Translations under genes and position numbers: made by a program
In this document: positions 8,684 to 16,889 of the stretch, in pieces
How the letters are laid out: every line of letters starts with the position of its first letter
Position numbering within the stretch: position 1 is the first letter of the stretch
Source of the DNA: CAVPGP01 sp963718065
GTDB taxonomy: Bacteria; Actinomycetota; Thermoleophilia; Gaiellales; Gaiellaceae
Length of the DNA stretch: 64,000 bases
Direction: 5' to 3'
Assembly: GCA_963718065.1 (NCBI GenBank)
Contig: CAVQYE010000017.1
Coordinates: forward strand, 62,001 to 126,000
Notes under the pieces: generated by a model
What the model saw: only the letters and a program-made list of their open reading frames with translations
Databases searched by the model: none
What the model was told of the DNA's origin: nothing

Positions 8684-9250
8684 CTATGTTGCGAGTCCCC
8701 GACGCGCACTCGGCCCTCGGCGGTTGTGCCGTACTACGCCGTATCGACGAGCATCGGAGAACGGGAACGGCGTCGGCGTCCCTGTACGCGTCGCCGGGAC
8801 CGCGGTCGCGTACGCGTAGCGGCCCGTCACGCGCAGCGCGACCATGTCCTGCTGCGGCAGGTTGTAAACGACGAAGGCCGCCCGCGTCGGTCAGCACGGC
8901 CTGGTCGAGCACCTTGTACGTGAGGTCCTGGCGCACGCCGATGATCCCGAGCTTGAAGTCGCCCGAGATCGCGCGCGTCGTTGCGGGGGCGTGCCGGGCA
9001 GCAGGTAGCTGATTGGGACGCCGTCGATCATCCCGGTCGAGACATCAACGAGCTTCTGCCCGTTCGCGTCGCGCGCCTTGCGCAGCAGTCCGCGCAGTGC
9101 GGTCACAGCGGCGATGCCGCGCACCGTGAAGCCGTCTGCCGCCTCCTCCGCGAGCGCGGCGACGGCGCTGAGGCCCGGTTTGGGGTGGCAGTTCTCGCGT
9201 GCCCAGCTTTGCAGCAGCTTTGCAGTACCGCCTGACGCGGAGCGTTGCAC
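8684..9250 (-). pseudogene. HK97-type phage major capsid protein, C-terminal remnant with two frameshifts
   Basis: Three frames join into a typical capsid C-terminus. Segment one contains GFTVRGIAAVTALRGLLRKA and DGVPISYLLPG. A shift near 8975 leads to GDFKLGIIGVRQDLTYKVLD. A shift near 8885 leads to FVVYNLPQQDMVALRVTGRY and a TPFPF ending, with stop at 8684-8686. The roughly 200 N-terminal residues of a complete capsid protein are absent; the open frame begins just inside the tRNA-Val end of the island. This is the only phage structural gene visible and supports a prophage origin. Confidence 0.72.
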
Positions 9251-9267
9251 GCGGATCGGGCAAGAGG

Positions 9268-9291
9268 AAAGGCGCCGTTTCCAGCGCCTTT
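9268..9291 (-). terminator. hairpin after tRNA-Val
   Basis: Perfect 8-bp inverted repeat AAAGGCGC / GCGCCTTT around an 8-base loop, 5 bases beyond the 3' end of the minus-strand tRNA-Val. Probable tRNA transcript terminator. Confidence 0.6.
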
Positions 9292-9296
9292 CTCAG

Positions 9297-9332
9297 TGGG
9301 CGCACCTGGGATCGAACCAGGGACCTCTCGCG
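9297..9332. repeat. 36-bp direct repeat within tRNA-Val (putative proximal att site)
   Basis: Identical to 5342-5377, same orientation. It covers the 3' half of the tRNA gene, the usual crossover region for tyrosine-recombinase integration. Here it forms part of the intact tRNA. Confidence 0.75.
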
Positions 9333-9368
9333 TGTGAAGCGAGCGCTCTCCCGCTGAGCTATGCGCCC
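9297..9368 (-). tRNA. tRNA-Val (anticodon CAC)
   Basis: A complete cloverleaf reads on the minus strand: acceptor GGGCGCA/TGCGCCC, D arm GCTC/GAGC, anticodon stem CTCGC/GCGAG around loop TTCACAC, and T arm CCTGG-TTCGATC-CCAGG. The anticodon CAC reads the valine codon GUG. The CCA tail is not encoded. The gene serves as the island's integration target. Confidence 0.95.
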
Positions 9369-9422
9369 GGGAGAGGGCAAAGGATAGCCCGCGGCGGCCC
9401 AGCCCGAAAGCAGAGAACACGG

Positions 9423-9452
9423 AGGCGGGGCGCCCCCCTCGGCGCCCCGCCT
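9423..9452 (-). terminator. GC-rich hairpin terminator
   Basis: Inverted repeat of 12 bp (AGGCGGGGCGCC / GGCGCCCCGCCT) with a 6-base loop, located just after the stop of the minus-strand secreted protein gene and before tRNA-Val. Confidence 0.65.
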
Positions 9453-9462
9453 ACAACCCGCG

Positions 9463-10197
9463 TCAGTGCTTCTTGGCGATGCGAACGAGCGTGTTGGTGC
9501 CGCTCACGAGCGAGCAGCGGATCTCAGCGCGGTCGTTCACCTTCACGTCGGCGACCTTGGAGGCCAGCTCCGACGGAACGGCGCAGGTCAGGCCTGCGAC
9601 GGTGATCGAGGACGACGAAACCGCAGACACGATTCCGCGCGCCTCGCTGTGCTCCTTGGGCGCCCTGGCCGGCACGCAGCGCGCCGGTCCGAGCTCGACG
9701 GCAGAACCGCCGGCGGTGGCGCCGCCGACCTTGCCGTCGGTGAATCCACCGGTCGTCGAGAACGCGGCCGAGATGTTCGCGAGCAGGCGTGCGTGCGGCT
9801 CATGTGCGGAGCCGACTGCGAGCCCGGCGAGCTTCCCGTGGTCGTACACGGCAGCAAATCCGGCCGACGTGTCGCGGCCCGAGGCCACGTCGATGCGGAT
9901 GCGGCCTTCGACCACTCCGACACCGTCGGTGGTGTTGATCGTGCTCTTCGCCGCGACGGTGAGCGCGCCGGTGAGGTCGGCGTCACCGGTGGCGGTGCCC
10001 GTCCAGCGGCCGTTCGTGATCTCGATCGTCTTGGCGTCGGTCGTCGTGCACGTGCGTGTCTCCGTCTTCGAGACCGTCGTTGCGGCGAACGTGCCGGCGA
10101 CCGCCTTCGCGCTTTTGGCGCCGATCCCGTGCGCGACCGCCATACCGGTGATCGTCAAGGCAACGAGACCTGCAGCGAGCAGTATCAACTTGCGCAT
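9463..10197 (-). CDS. secreted hypothetical protein with DUF5666-like C-terminal domain
   Basis: 244 residues with an N-terminal signal peptide (MRKLILLAAGLVALTITGMA). A strong AGGAGG lies 5 bases before ATG 10197. The middle is Ala/Thr/Gly rich. The last 60 residues read GIVSAVSSSSITVAGLTC, then KVNDRAEIRC and TLVRIA, resembling the small beta domain of DUF5666 proteins. Function unknown; probably exported. It is monocistronic, with a terminator hairpin at 9423-9452. Confidence 0.8.
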   Translation of the reverse strand: MRKLILLAAGLVALTITGMAVAHGIGAKSAKAVAGTFAATTVSKTETRTCTTTDAKTIEITNGRWTGTATGDADLTGALTVAAKSTINTTDGVGVVEGRIRIDVASGRDTSAGFAAVYDHGKLAGLAVGSAHEPHARLLANISAAFSTTGGFTDGKVGGATAGGSAVELGPARCVPARAPKEHSEARGIVSAVSSSSITVAGLTCAVPSELASKVADVKVNDRAEIRCSLVSGTNTLVRIAKKH

Positions 10198-10320
10198 TCA
10201 TTCCTCCTAGATCAATGAGCGTGCACTGTGCATCAAGCCGTACGCACGTCAGGTGTTCGCCTGAGGTTCGTAAAGTTCTCGTAAGGCGAACACGGCGTTG
10301 GCGCTCTCAGCGGCCCAGAT

Positions 10321-10689
10321 TCAGCGGCCCAGCGTGTCGCGCACGAGCCGGACGAACTCGTTCAGCTCGAACGGCTTCTCGATCAGGTCGCCGCCGCTCA
10401 TCACACCGAGGCTCTCCAGGGTCGCTCGCGACATGCCGGACATGTAGAGCACCTTCATCTCCGGGTGCACCTGCGAGATCTCGACGGCGAGGTGGCGGCC
10501 GTCCACCCCCGGCAGATTGACATCCGTGATCAGCAGGTCGAGCGGGCGCTCGAGATTCGTCGCGGTCGTCAGGGCGTCCTGGGAGCGCTCCGACGCGACC
10601 ACCTCGAACTTCTCGGCGCGCAGCAACGAAACGACGAGTCCGCGAACTGCGGCGTCGTCGTCGACGACGAGGACGAGGGGCGGTGGCAT
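10321..10689 (-). CDS. single-domain response regulator (CheY-like receiver)
   Basis: 122 residues, only a receiver domain: acidic cluster VVDDD (9-12), phospho-acceptor Asp56 in LLITDVNLPG, Ser84 in YMSG and Lys105 in IEKPF. With no output domain it should act by protein contact or as a phospho-relay intermediate. Hybrid-kinase-type receivers are the nearest relatives by look. No kinase is adjacent, so its partner is unknown. Confidence 0.92.
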   Translation of the reverse strand: MPPPLVLVVDDDAAVRGLVVSLLRAEKFEVVASERSQDALTTATNLERPLDLLITDVNLPGVDGRHLAVEISQVHPEMKVLYMSGMSRATLESLGVMSGGDLIEKPFELNEFVRLVRDTLGR

Positions 10690-10727
10690 TGATGTTGTCT
10701 ACTTCGGTTAACAGCCGCGCGCCAAGG

Positions 10728-10958
10728 CTACGCGAGATGCGCTCTCTGCCGCGCCGGAGCGTCGAGCGCAGCTGCCAGCGTCGGCTCGCGCTCGGCGGCG
10801 TCGGCGAGGCACTGCGCGACTCCTTCGGCGACCGCGAGCGCCGTCGCCTCGAGGACGCTCGTGACGGTCGGGTCGAAGCCGCGCAGCCGTGCGCGAGCCC
10901 GGCGGAGCTCCGCGGCCGCCACGTCGGCCGCGTGCTCGCAGAGCGCCTCGCGGTTCAC
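10728..10958 (-). CDS. 76-residue helical protein resembling the glutamyl-tRNA reductase dimerisation tail
   Basis: GTG 10958 overlaps the stop of the long membrane protein upstream (GTGA), implying coupled translation. The sequence is helical and rich in Ala, Arg and Glu. The order of AAELRRARARLRGFDPTVTS and the following Ala-rich helix resembles the C-terminal dimerisation helices of HemA, without any catalytic domain. Heme supply for the oxidase cluster would be a tempting role, but this is similarity by eye only. Confidence 0.5.
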   Translation of the reverse strand: MNREALCEHAADVAAAELRRARARLRGFDPTVTSVLEATALAVAEGVAQCLADAAEREPTLAAALDAPARQRAHLA

Positions 10959-13900
10959 GGGCGGGCCGTCGCCTCGGCGATGGCACTTCGCTCCGCGCGT
11001 ACCGCCGCCACCCGGGCGGGCCGCTCGCCGGCGAACTGGAAGCCCGTGAACATGGCGGCGATCCCGATCAGCTCGGCGAGATAGACGAACGAGTAGGCGC
11101 CCGTCCGCGACAACCCGGTCCCGAGCGCGACCACGACCGCGCCGGAGGCGATCCAGAGGTTCGGGCGGACCCGCTGCCGGCGCAGGATGGACAGCAGCGA
11201 CCCGCCGACGAGGAGCAGCGTCCCGGCCGAGTTGAGGACGACGGCCCAGAGGAACGCATGGCCGCCGAGCGCACTGTTCTGGGGTGGCCGGCCGTCGGGG
11301 GTCAGCGCGAGCAGCCGGTCGTCCACGGGCGCGAGCAGAACGGCGGCGATCGCCGCGGCGGTGGCGACGCCGAGCGCCCCGAGCAGCACGTCGCGCCCGC
11401 GCCGGCCGAGGAGCAGCCACGCCGAACCCGCGCCGAGGTAGGCGACGGTCAGCACCCCGCCCGCGATGTAGTACGTGCGGAAGAGGCCAGGCGTCCACCC
11501 GGCCCGCTCCGCGACGGCCTCGCTCGCAGCCGCGACGGCGAAGCACGCGAACCCCGTTCCCCAGAGGGCCTTCGAGCCGAGCGGGCGTCGCGCGAACGAC
11601 TGCGCGAGCAGCAGCGCGAAGAGCAGCGCCACGAGCGCGGCGGCGACCGGAGGCAGCGACCGCGCGACCGCCGGGACGGTCCGGTCACCGCCGTCGCCGA
11701 TCGTCGACACTGCGCCGCCGGCGGGCACGATCGTGAAGTACGAGAAGTCCTTGCCGCCGAACATGCCCTCGTGCGTCGACACGAGCGCGTAGCGCCCGCT
11801 CGGCAGGAGCCCGGCCGGCGCGAGCTCCAACCTCGTCGGAGAGCTCTTCCTGACAGCGAGCGGAACTGCGCTCCCTCGTCCGAGGTCGAAGAGGCGATAC
11901 GCACCCGGCTCGTCGATCGCCGCGGCGCGGAGGACAAGCGTGCGCGCGTCGGCGGCGTGGATGCGCAGCGCGTCGCGTGGATAGGGCTGCTGCGGGTCCT
12001 GCCACGGGAAGAGCTTCACGTCGCCGCGCGGCGTCGAGAGGAACTGTCCCGTGACCTCGCGCGTGAACGTGCGCTCGTAGCTGTAGCGGACGGCACTCGA
12101 GCCGACGCCGGCGACGGCGGGAACGAACGGCAGCGACACCAGCAGAAGGGCGAGTGTTCCGGCAGCGACGCTGACGCGGGTGCGGTACGAACGGCGTCCA
12201 CGGCGCGGGCGGCGTGGCATCCCCGCCGCCCGCGACCGCCGACGCGCCTGGGCGCGGTAGAGCGCGCCTGCCGAGACCAGCGTCAGCAACGGCAGCCACG
12301 CAAACTCGACCTTCCAGCCCACGCCGCGGAGCGGTCCCTGCCCGAAGGGCGAGAACGCGGCGGGCACGACCGCCCAGGTGAGGGCTGGACCGGTGAGGAG
12401 GAGGATCGACGCCGTGAACGGGAAGCCGGCAAACAGCCACCCGAGCCCAGGGAACCCCAGGAGCCCGAGTGGCAGCTCGTAGGCGGCGGTCGCGGCCGGC
12501 CCGCGCCGGACCACTCTGAGCGGCACCTTCCCGGTGAAGGCCGCCGGTGCATTCGCGATCGCGGCCAGCCCTTCGTCTCGCTGCTTCGCCGTCATCGGCC
12601 AGACGGCCGCGGCGTAGGCGACGAACCCCGTGCAGACCGCGAGCGCCGCCGGCACGAGGAGCAGGCCCTGCCACGGCTCGGCGGCGGACACCGCGCCGGC
12701 GAACGTCCCGCCTCCGGTGATGCGATGCGCCTCGAAAGCCGCGAACGCGATCCCAGCGCCGTAGTAGCAGGCCATTCCCACACCGACGCCGGCAACCGCG
12801 AGACGCACCCGCTTCGGTCGCCACGCGCCGCCGAGCTCCACGAGCACCGCGAGCGAGAGCCCGAGGAGCAACACCATCAGCCCGCCGATCATGTTCAGCT
12901 GGGCGTGCAGGTTGACGATCACGTCGCCCGCGTCGCCCCCTTCGTCCAGCAGCTCGTTCACGGCCGGCAGCGCCTGGACCGGTCCCTGCAGCGTGCCGAG
13001 GGCGAGCGCCGCGCAGCCTGCGAGCACGAAGATCCGGCCGGCGAGCTTGCTCGCCACACCGCGCGCACGGTCAGCGCGAGCAGGAACCAGAACGCGGCCA
13101 GCATCGCGATCCCGGAGGTCATGATCAGGTACGGGTGCAGCGCCGTCGCCTCCTCGGCCTGCGCCGGCGTCAGCCCGTGATCGACGACCAGCCTGCCCTC
13201 GTGAAGACCGAGGTAGAGAGCCGAGCCGTAGAACGCGAGCGAGCCGGCGAGCAGGCCGAAGAAGCAGCGGTCTGCTGCGCGTCGAGACGGCGACGTGCCG
13301 CCGAGGAGCGGTGCGGCGAAGAAGATCGTGCCGGCGACGAGCATCGTCAACCCGGTGACCAGGTTGATGTGCGCGTGGCTGATCGGGTCGATCCATTCGC
13401 CCGCGTGGCCGGCGCGGTAGAGCCAGGCGGCGTTCGCCGGCTGCACCTGGATCACGCCCTGCACGGTGCCGACGGTCAGCGCGAGCGCGCCGGTGACGAA
13501 GAACTTCCAGAGGTGGCCGCTCGGCTTCGGGACGCGGACGAGCCGCGACTGGAAGACGGTCAAGACGACGTTCGACGCGAAGCACCAGTAGCCGAGGCCC
13601 ATCACTCCCGCGCCGGCCCCGATCGGCGCCTTGTACCACTGGCCGCGAGCCTGCTTCGCCGTCTCGTAGTCCATCCCGTGCTGCACGAGTCGCCCGATCG
13701 CGATCCCGTTCCCGACGAGAGCCGCGTAGAAGACGGCGAGGCCGCCGGCGGTGAGCCAGAACGCCGCCTGGGCGAGCCCGTTGCTAGCGAGCGGCCGGCC
13801 GACGATCCTCGGCAGCGCGTACCAGGTCAGCCCGGTCGCGATCAGCGTGCCGCCGCCGACGATGATCAGGTGCGTGTTCGAGAGGTCGCGAACGAGGTGC

Positions 13901-14169
13901 CCCGCATAGCCGGCGCGGGCAAGCCACTCGGCCGCCCACGGGACGTTCTTCGCCACCATGTGCAGCCCGCCCAGGACGAGGAAGGCGGCGCCGCCGACAA
14001 AGTACTTGCCGAGCTTTCGGTCGTGGCCGTGGAGGACGTCGTCGGGATACGGCTCGGTGCGGAGCGGCGGCTCCTTGCCGGGCACGAGCTTGAACATCGC
14101 TGCGAGCACGACCGCGAAGAACGCGACATACGTCAGGAACTGGAGCGACGAGAGGTGGCGGAGGTACAC
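10955..14169 (-). CDS. heme-copper-oxidase subunit I-like membrane protein lacking the CuB site, frameshifted
   Basis: First part (14169 to about 13056) has helices like oxidase subunit I: a heme-ligand-like His in LSNTHLIIVGGG, then TWYALPRIVG, then ISHAHINLVTGLTM. The helices that would carry the copper-site histidines (WYAHN and GDHH in the neighbouring true subunit) are absent. After a shift near 13056 (frames 12958 and 10955) a second copy of the last block appears: ALGTLQGPVQALP and NLHAQLNMIGGLMV. An extracytoplasmic beta-rich region (about 12100-11700) and several more helices follow, with stop at 10955. Joined length is about 1070 residues. Two separate genes are possible, but the first frame's Arg/Ser-rich end looks out of frame. 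Confidence 0.62.
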
Positions 14170-14344
14170 GCGGCCGCCTAGACGGTTGATGCCGCGGCGG
14201 CGTGCGTCTGGGGATGGCTCAGGCCAAGCCGTGTGGTCGGGTCAGCCGAAGGGCAGGCTGGTTTGCCAGGTCGAGGCTGAGCCGGCCGCACGGCGCCGTG
14301 CATGAGCCACCATCCAGGCGTGCGCTGTCGCGGCATCATCCGTC

Positions 14345-14518
14345 TCAACGGAGGCCGGGCTCGAGGAAGTAGACGATCAGCGTCCAGACGAGGTACAGCG
14401 CGATCATGACGGCGAGGATCACCCAGGCCCGTCTCTGTGCCCGGGGGCCGTGCCGCACGTCCTCGCCGACGTCGCGATAGCCGGAGAGCGGGCGCGCGGG
14501 GAGCCGTGGGCGCGCCAT
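14345..14518 (-). CDS. 57-residue single-helix membrane protein of the oxidase cluster
   Basis: ATG 14518 overlaps the previous stop (ATGA). A basic N-terminus with RPRLPARPLSGYRD is followed by one helix (AWVILAVMIALYLVWTLIVY) and a short tail. Such tiny single-span proteins often stabilise oxidase complexes; the role is inferred from the gene order. About 175 bases without a clear feature separate it from the next minus-strand gene. Confidence 0.65.
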   Translation of the reverse strand: MARPRLPARPLSGYRDVGEDVRHGPRAQRRAWVILAVMIALYLVWTLIVYFLEPGLR

Positions 14519-14832
14519 CAGAAGATCTTCTCCATCACATAGCTCCGCTCGGCGTCGATCCCGCCGTGGTCGGCCAGCAGCCGCTCGAAGGTGTAGCCGC
14601 GCTCGAGGAACGCCTCGAGCTGCACCTGCGTGTCCCAGGTCGTGTAGCAGTGCACACGCACCGATCCATCCACGTCTGCCCGGACGAAGACGTCGAACCG
14701 CTCGCAGCCCGGGTACTCCTGCACGTGTCCCTTCAGCGCCTGCAGCGACGCGTAGAGGGACTCCCACTCGGCCGCCGGCACGACGACCTCCGAGCAGCTC
14801 GAGAACGAGACGAAGGGCAGGACGGCCGACAT
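14518..14832 (-). CDS. ABM-like dimeric barrel protein
   Basis: 104 residues; ATG 14832 overlaps the preceding stop. The stretch EYPGCERFDVFVRAD, then VHCYTTWDTQ and LEAFLERGYTFERLL, resembles antibiotic-biosynthesis-monooxygenase/heme-degrading type ferredoxin-like barrels. It is soluble and sits in the middle of the oxidase operon. Possible heme or quinone handling is inference. Confidence 0.6.
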   Translation of the reverse strand: MSAVLPFVSFSSCSEVVVPAAEWESLYASLQALKGHVQEYPGCERFDVFVRADVDGSVRVHCYTTWDTQVQLEAFLERGYTFERLLADHGGIDAERSYVMEKIF

Positions 14833-15179
14833 CAGAACTTCTGCCCCCAGATGATGTGGCCGGCGATCAGCGCCACCGCGAACCCGGTCACGATCGCGCT
14901 GAAGAGCAGGAAGAAGCGCGTCGCAGGGCGGCCGAGCTCGCTCGTGTAGCCGCCCCAGCGGTCGACCGGGTAGATGCCGGTCAGCTGCCTCGTCGTGCGG
15001 TACTGCCCGATCCACCAGAGCAGCGTCAGCGCGAGCACGATCACGAAGCCCCAGAGCCATGCGAGCGAGAGCCAGTCGACGTGCCACGTCGCCACCGTGC
15101 CATCCGTCTGGTGGTGGCTCTGGAGGTAGGCGTAGTACTCCTTCACCTGCTGAGGGCTGTCGCCGCTAGGCATTGACAT
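14832..15179 (-). CDS. two-helix membrane protein of the oxidase cluster
   Basis: 115 residues. ATG 15179 and ATG 15173 are both possible and both overlap the upstream gene's stop at 15166. A His-containing polar N-terminus (SHHQTDG) is followed by a Trp-rich helix (WLSLAWLWGFVIVLALTLLW), a short loop and a second helix (FFLLFSAIVTGFAVALIAGH). It resembles small accessory subunits of terminal oxidases. No defined family recognised. Confidence 0.7.
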   Translation of the reverse strand: MSMPSGDSPQQVKEYYAYLQSHHQTDGTVATWHVDWLSLAWLWGFVIVLALTLLWWIGQYRTTRQLTGIYPVDRWGGYTSELGRPATRFFLLFSAIVTGFAVALIAGHIIWGQKF

Positions 15180-15468
15180 TGGCCCACTCCTCCTCTTCCA
15201 GCGCCCAGTCGGGCGTGTAGTAGTCCTCCTCCTCGACGTAGAGCGGGATGCTCGCCTGGCTGTCGAGCTCGTGGAACATCCCCGCCTTCCACGCGGCGAC
15301 GAAGGCGACGAACGCGAGCCCGCCGAAGATGAAGAACAGATCCATCATCCAGTCGGTCATCACCCAGTTCGACTGCGCGCTCTCCGGTGCATCGTGGGCA
15401 AGCGCGACGGCCGGGACCGCCAGCACGGTGGCCAGGGCAACGGCGAGCGATGCCGCAAATCGCTTCAC
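15166..15468 (-). CDS. small exported/membrane oxidase-cluster protein
   Basis: 100 residues from GTG 15468, overlapping the stop of the cytochrome c gene. It has a signal peptide ending near AVALAHDAPES, one membrane helix (MMDLFFIFGGLAFVAFVAAW) and an acidic Tyr/Glu-rich tail. The acidic tail may face the cytoplasm. Likely an accessory subunit of the cbb3-like oxidase from its place between the structural genes. Confidence 0.68.
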   Translation of the reverse strand: MKRFAASLAVALATVLAVPAVALAHDAPESAQSNWVMTDWMMDLFFIFGGLAFVAFVAAWKAGMFHELDSQASIPLYVEEEDYYTPDWALEEEEWANVNA

Positions 15469-16886
15469 TGCTGCCCCGGCACGGTCGGGGGAATGTCCTT
15501 CTGCGAGTCGGGCGGCAGCCGGTCCCCGCGCTCCCGCGCGTCGGCCCACGCGGCGTCGAGCAGCTGCTGGTAGATCGTCTTGATCGCCGCCGCGGCCTCG
15601 TCGAGCGAGAGCAGCGTCTTGCCGTCGTTGATCGTGAAGCTGTCACCGGCCGCGAGACCGGGCATCACGCGCATCGCCTCCTGCATGAACGGATCGATGA
15701 CCGGCGCCTTCACGAAGGAGGCGTTCGTCTCCAGCTTCTGCCGGCTCTTCACCCAGGCGAGCAGCTCCTCGCTCGGCTGCCAGGTGATGTAGTCCGACGG
15801 CTCCGGGACGCGGTTCTTGGCGAGCGTCTTGTTGGGGATCGTCTTGACGAAGAGCACGACCCGCCAGATGTCGTCGACCGAGAGGCGGTCGCCGAAGTTC
15901 TCCATCCCGGTGCCGGTCCAGCCGCGCAGGATGCGGTAGTAGAAATCGCCCGGGCCGGTGTCGCCGCCGCAGCAGGCGTCGTCTGAGTCCGTGAAGTCGG
16001 CCGGGGGAGGGGACATGAAGCGCGCGCCGGGCCCCTTGCCGTCGCCGGCGAGCCCGTGGCAGCCGACGCAGCGCTGGAGGAAGATCGTCTTGCCGCGACT
16101 GAGGTTCTGCTCGGTGACCGGCAGCGGGTTGCCCGAGAGCCAGTAGCCGCGGTCGATCTGCGCCAGGTTCGGCGCCTCCTCGAGCTGGCCGTCCGGCACT
16201 TTCGGCTCCTCTTCGGGCTCGGGGACGATCGGCTTGTGCGCGCCCTGGAAGCCGGTGTAGGGCGGTGGGAACCCCTGGTTGGCGAGCACGATCCGCTTGG
16301 AGTAGATCTGTCCCGCGTAGCGGAGGAGCCCGGATTTCCCGCTGCGGGTCTCGACGAAGGTGATCATCTGCTCGATCTGCTTGTCCGAGAAAAGCGACTT
16401 CATCGCGGGCATCAGAGACATCGGGTCGACGAAGCGGGGGTCGTAGAAGTGGGCCCGCTGCCAGTCGTCGGGATGCCAGCCTGCCTCCTGCGAGAGGTCA
16501 GGCCCGGTCCGCTCTGTTCCGAGCAGGTTGGGCGACTGGTCCGAGCCGAAGAAGTCGCCGGGCTCGGAGACCTTGGGATAGAGGAAGTAGAGGCTGTAGC
16601 GGACGTCCTGCGGACGCGAGTAGCCGGAGTGGCAGACGTAGCAGCCGTTCGAGGCGAAGAGGTTGCGGCCCTTGACGGCCTCCTTCGAGAGCGGGGCCCA
16701 GTCGGCGGAGGCCGGCGGATCGAACGTGTGCACCGGCAGCCAGACGACGACGAAGACGACCGCGAAGAACGCCAGCAAGCCGCCGAGACCGGCGACGAGC
16801 GGCGTGATCAGCATCCGCTCCGGCGGGTGGCGCGCCCAGCCGCGCGGAACGCGCTCCCCGGTCGGCTGCTCGGGCTTCTCGTCCAT
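15465..16886 (-). CDS. di-heme cytochrome c subunit of cbb3-like oxidase (CcoO/CcoP-like)
   Basis: 473 residues: one N-terminal membrane anchor (about 28-50) and two c-heme sites. The first is CYVCH in GRNLFASNGCYVCHSGYSRP, with the CcoO-like block RTGPDLSQEAGWHPDDWQ and a Met ligand candidate in LMPAMKSLF. The second is CVGCH, with GDGKGPGARFMSPPPADF like a CcoP-type domain. It therefore looks like both electron-entry subunits merged. The gene starts 4 bases after the subunit I stop. It should pass electrons from a c-type donor to the heme-copper centre. Confidence 0.9.
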   Translation of the reverse strand: MDEKPEQPTGERVPRGWARHPPERMLITPLVAGLGGLLAFFAVVFVVVWLPVHTFDPPASADWAPLSKEAVKGRNLFASNGCYVCHSGYSRPQDVRYSLYFLYPKVSEPGDFFGSDQSPNLLGTERTGPDLSQEAGWHPDDWQRAHFYDPRFVDPMSLMPAMKSLFSDKQIEQMITFVETRSGKSGLLRYAGQIYSKRIVLANQGFPPPYTGFQGAHKPIVPEPEEEPKVPDGQLEEAPNLAQIDRGYWLSGNPLPVTEQNLSRGKTIFLQRCVGCHGLAGDGKGPGARFMSPPPADFTDSDDACCGGDTGPGDFYYRILRGWTGTGMENFGDRLSVDDIWRVVLFVKTIPNKTLAKNRVPEPSDYITWQPSEELLAWVKSRQKLETNASFVKAPVIDPFMQEAMRVMPGLAAGDSFTINDGKTLLSLDEAAAAIKTIYQQLLDAAWADARERGDRLPPDSQKDIPPTVPGQQ

Positions 16887-16889
16887 CCG

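Larger units (their letters stand above)
5342..9332. mobile_element. genomic island or prophage remnant integrated at tRNA-Val
   Basis: Bounded by the two 36-bp direct repeats. Inside are a two-gene membrane module (5654-7864), a zinc-ribbon gene, gene-poor stretches and a truncated HK97-type capsid gene next to the tRNA. Base and codon use at 5650-8650 is visibly less GC-biased than the flanking genes. I see no integrase, recombinase or terminase, so the element looks decayed or non-autonomous. The direct repeats and phage remnant are seen in the sequence; mobility itself is inference. Confidence 0.68.

Noticed and set aside
10889..13180. 763-residue plus-strand open frame
   Set aside because: Composition is Arg/Glu/Gly shadow typical of GC-rich antisense; the minus strand carries clear membrane protein sequence.
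14170..14344. Possible riboswitch or leader RNA before the oxidase homologue
   Set aside because: No recognisable cobalamin, heme or other aptamer core was seen; short inverted repeats are weak.
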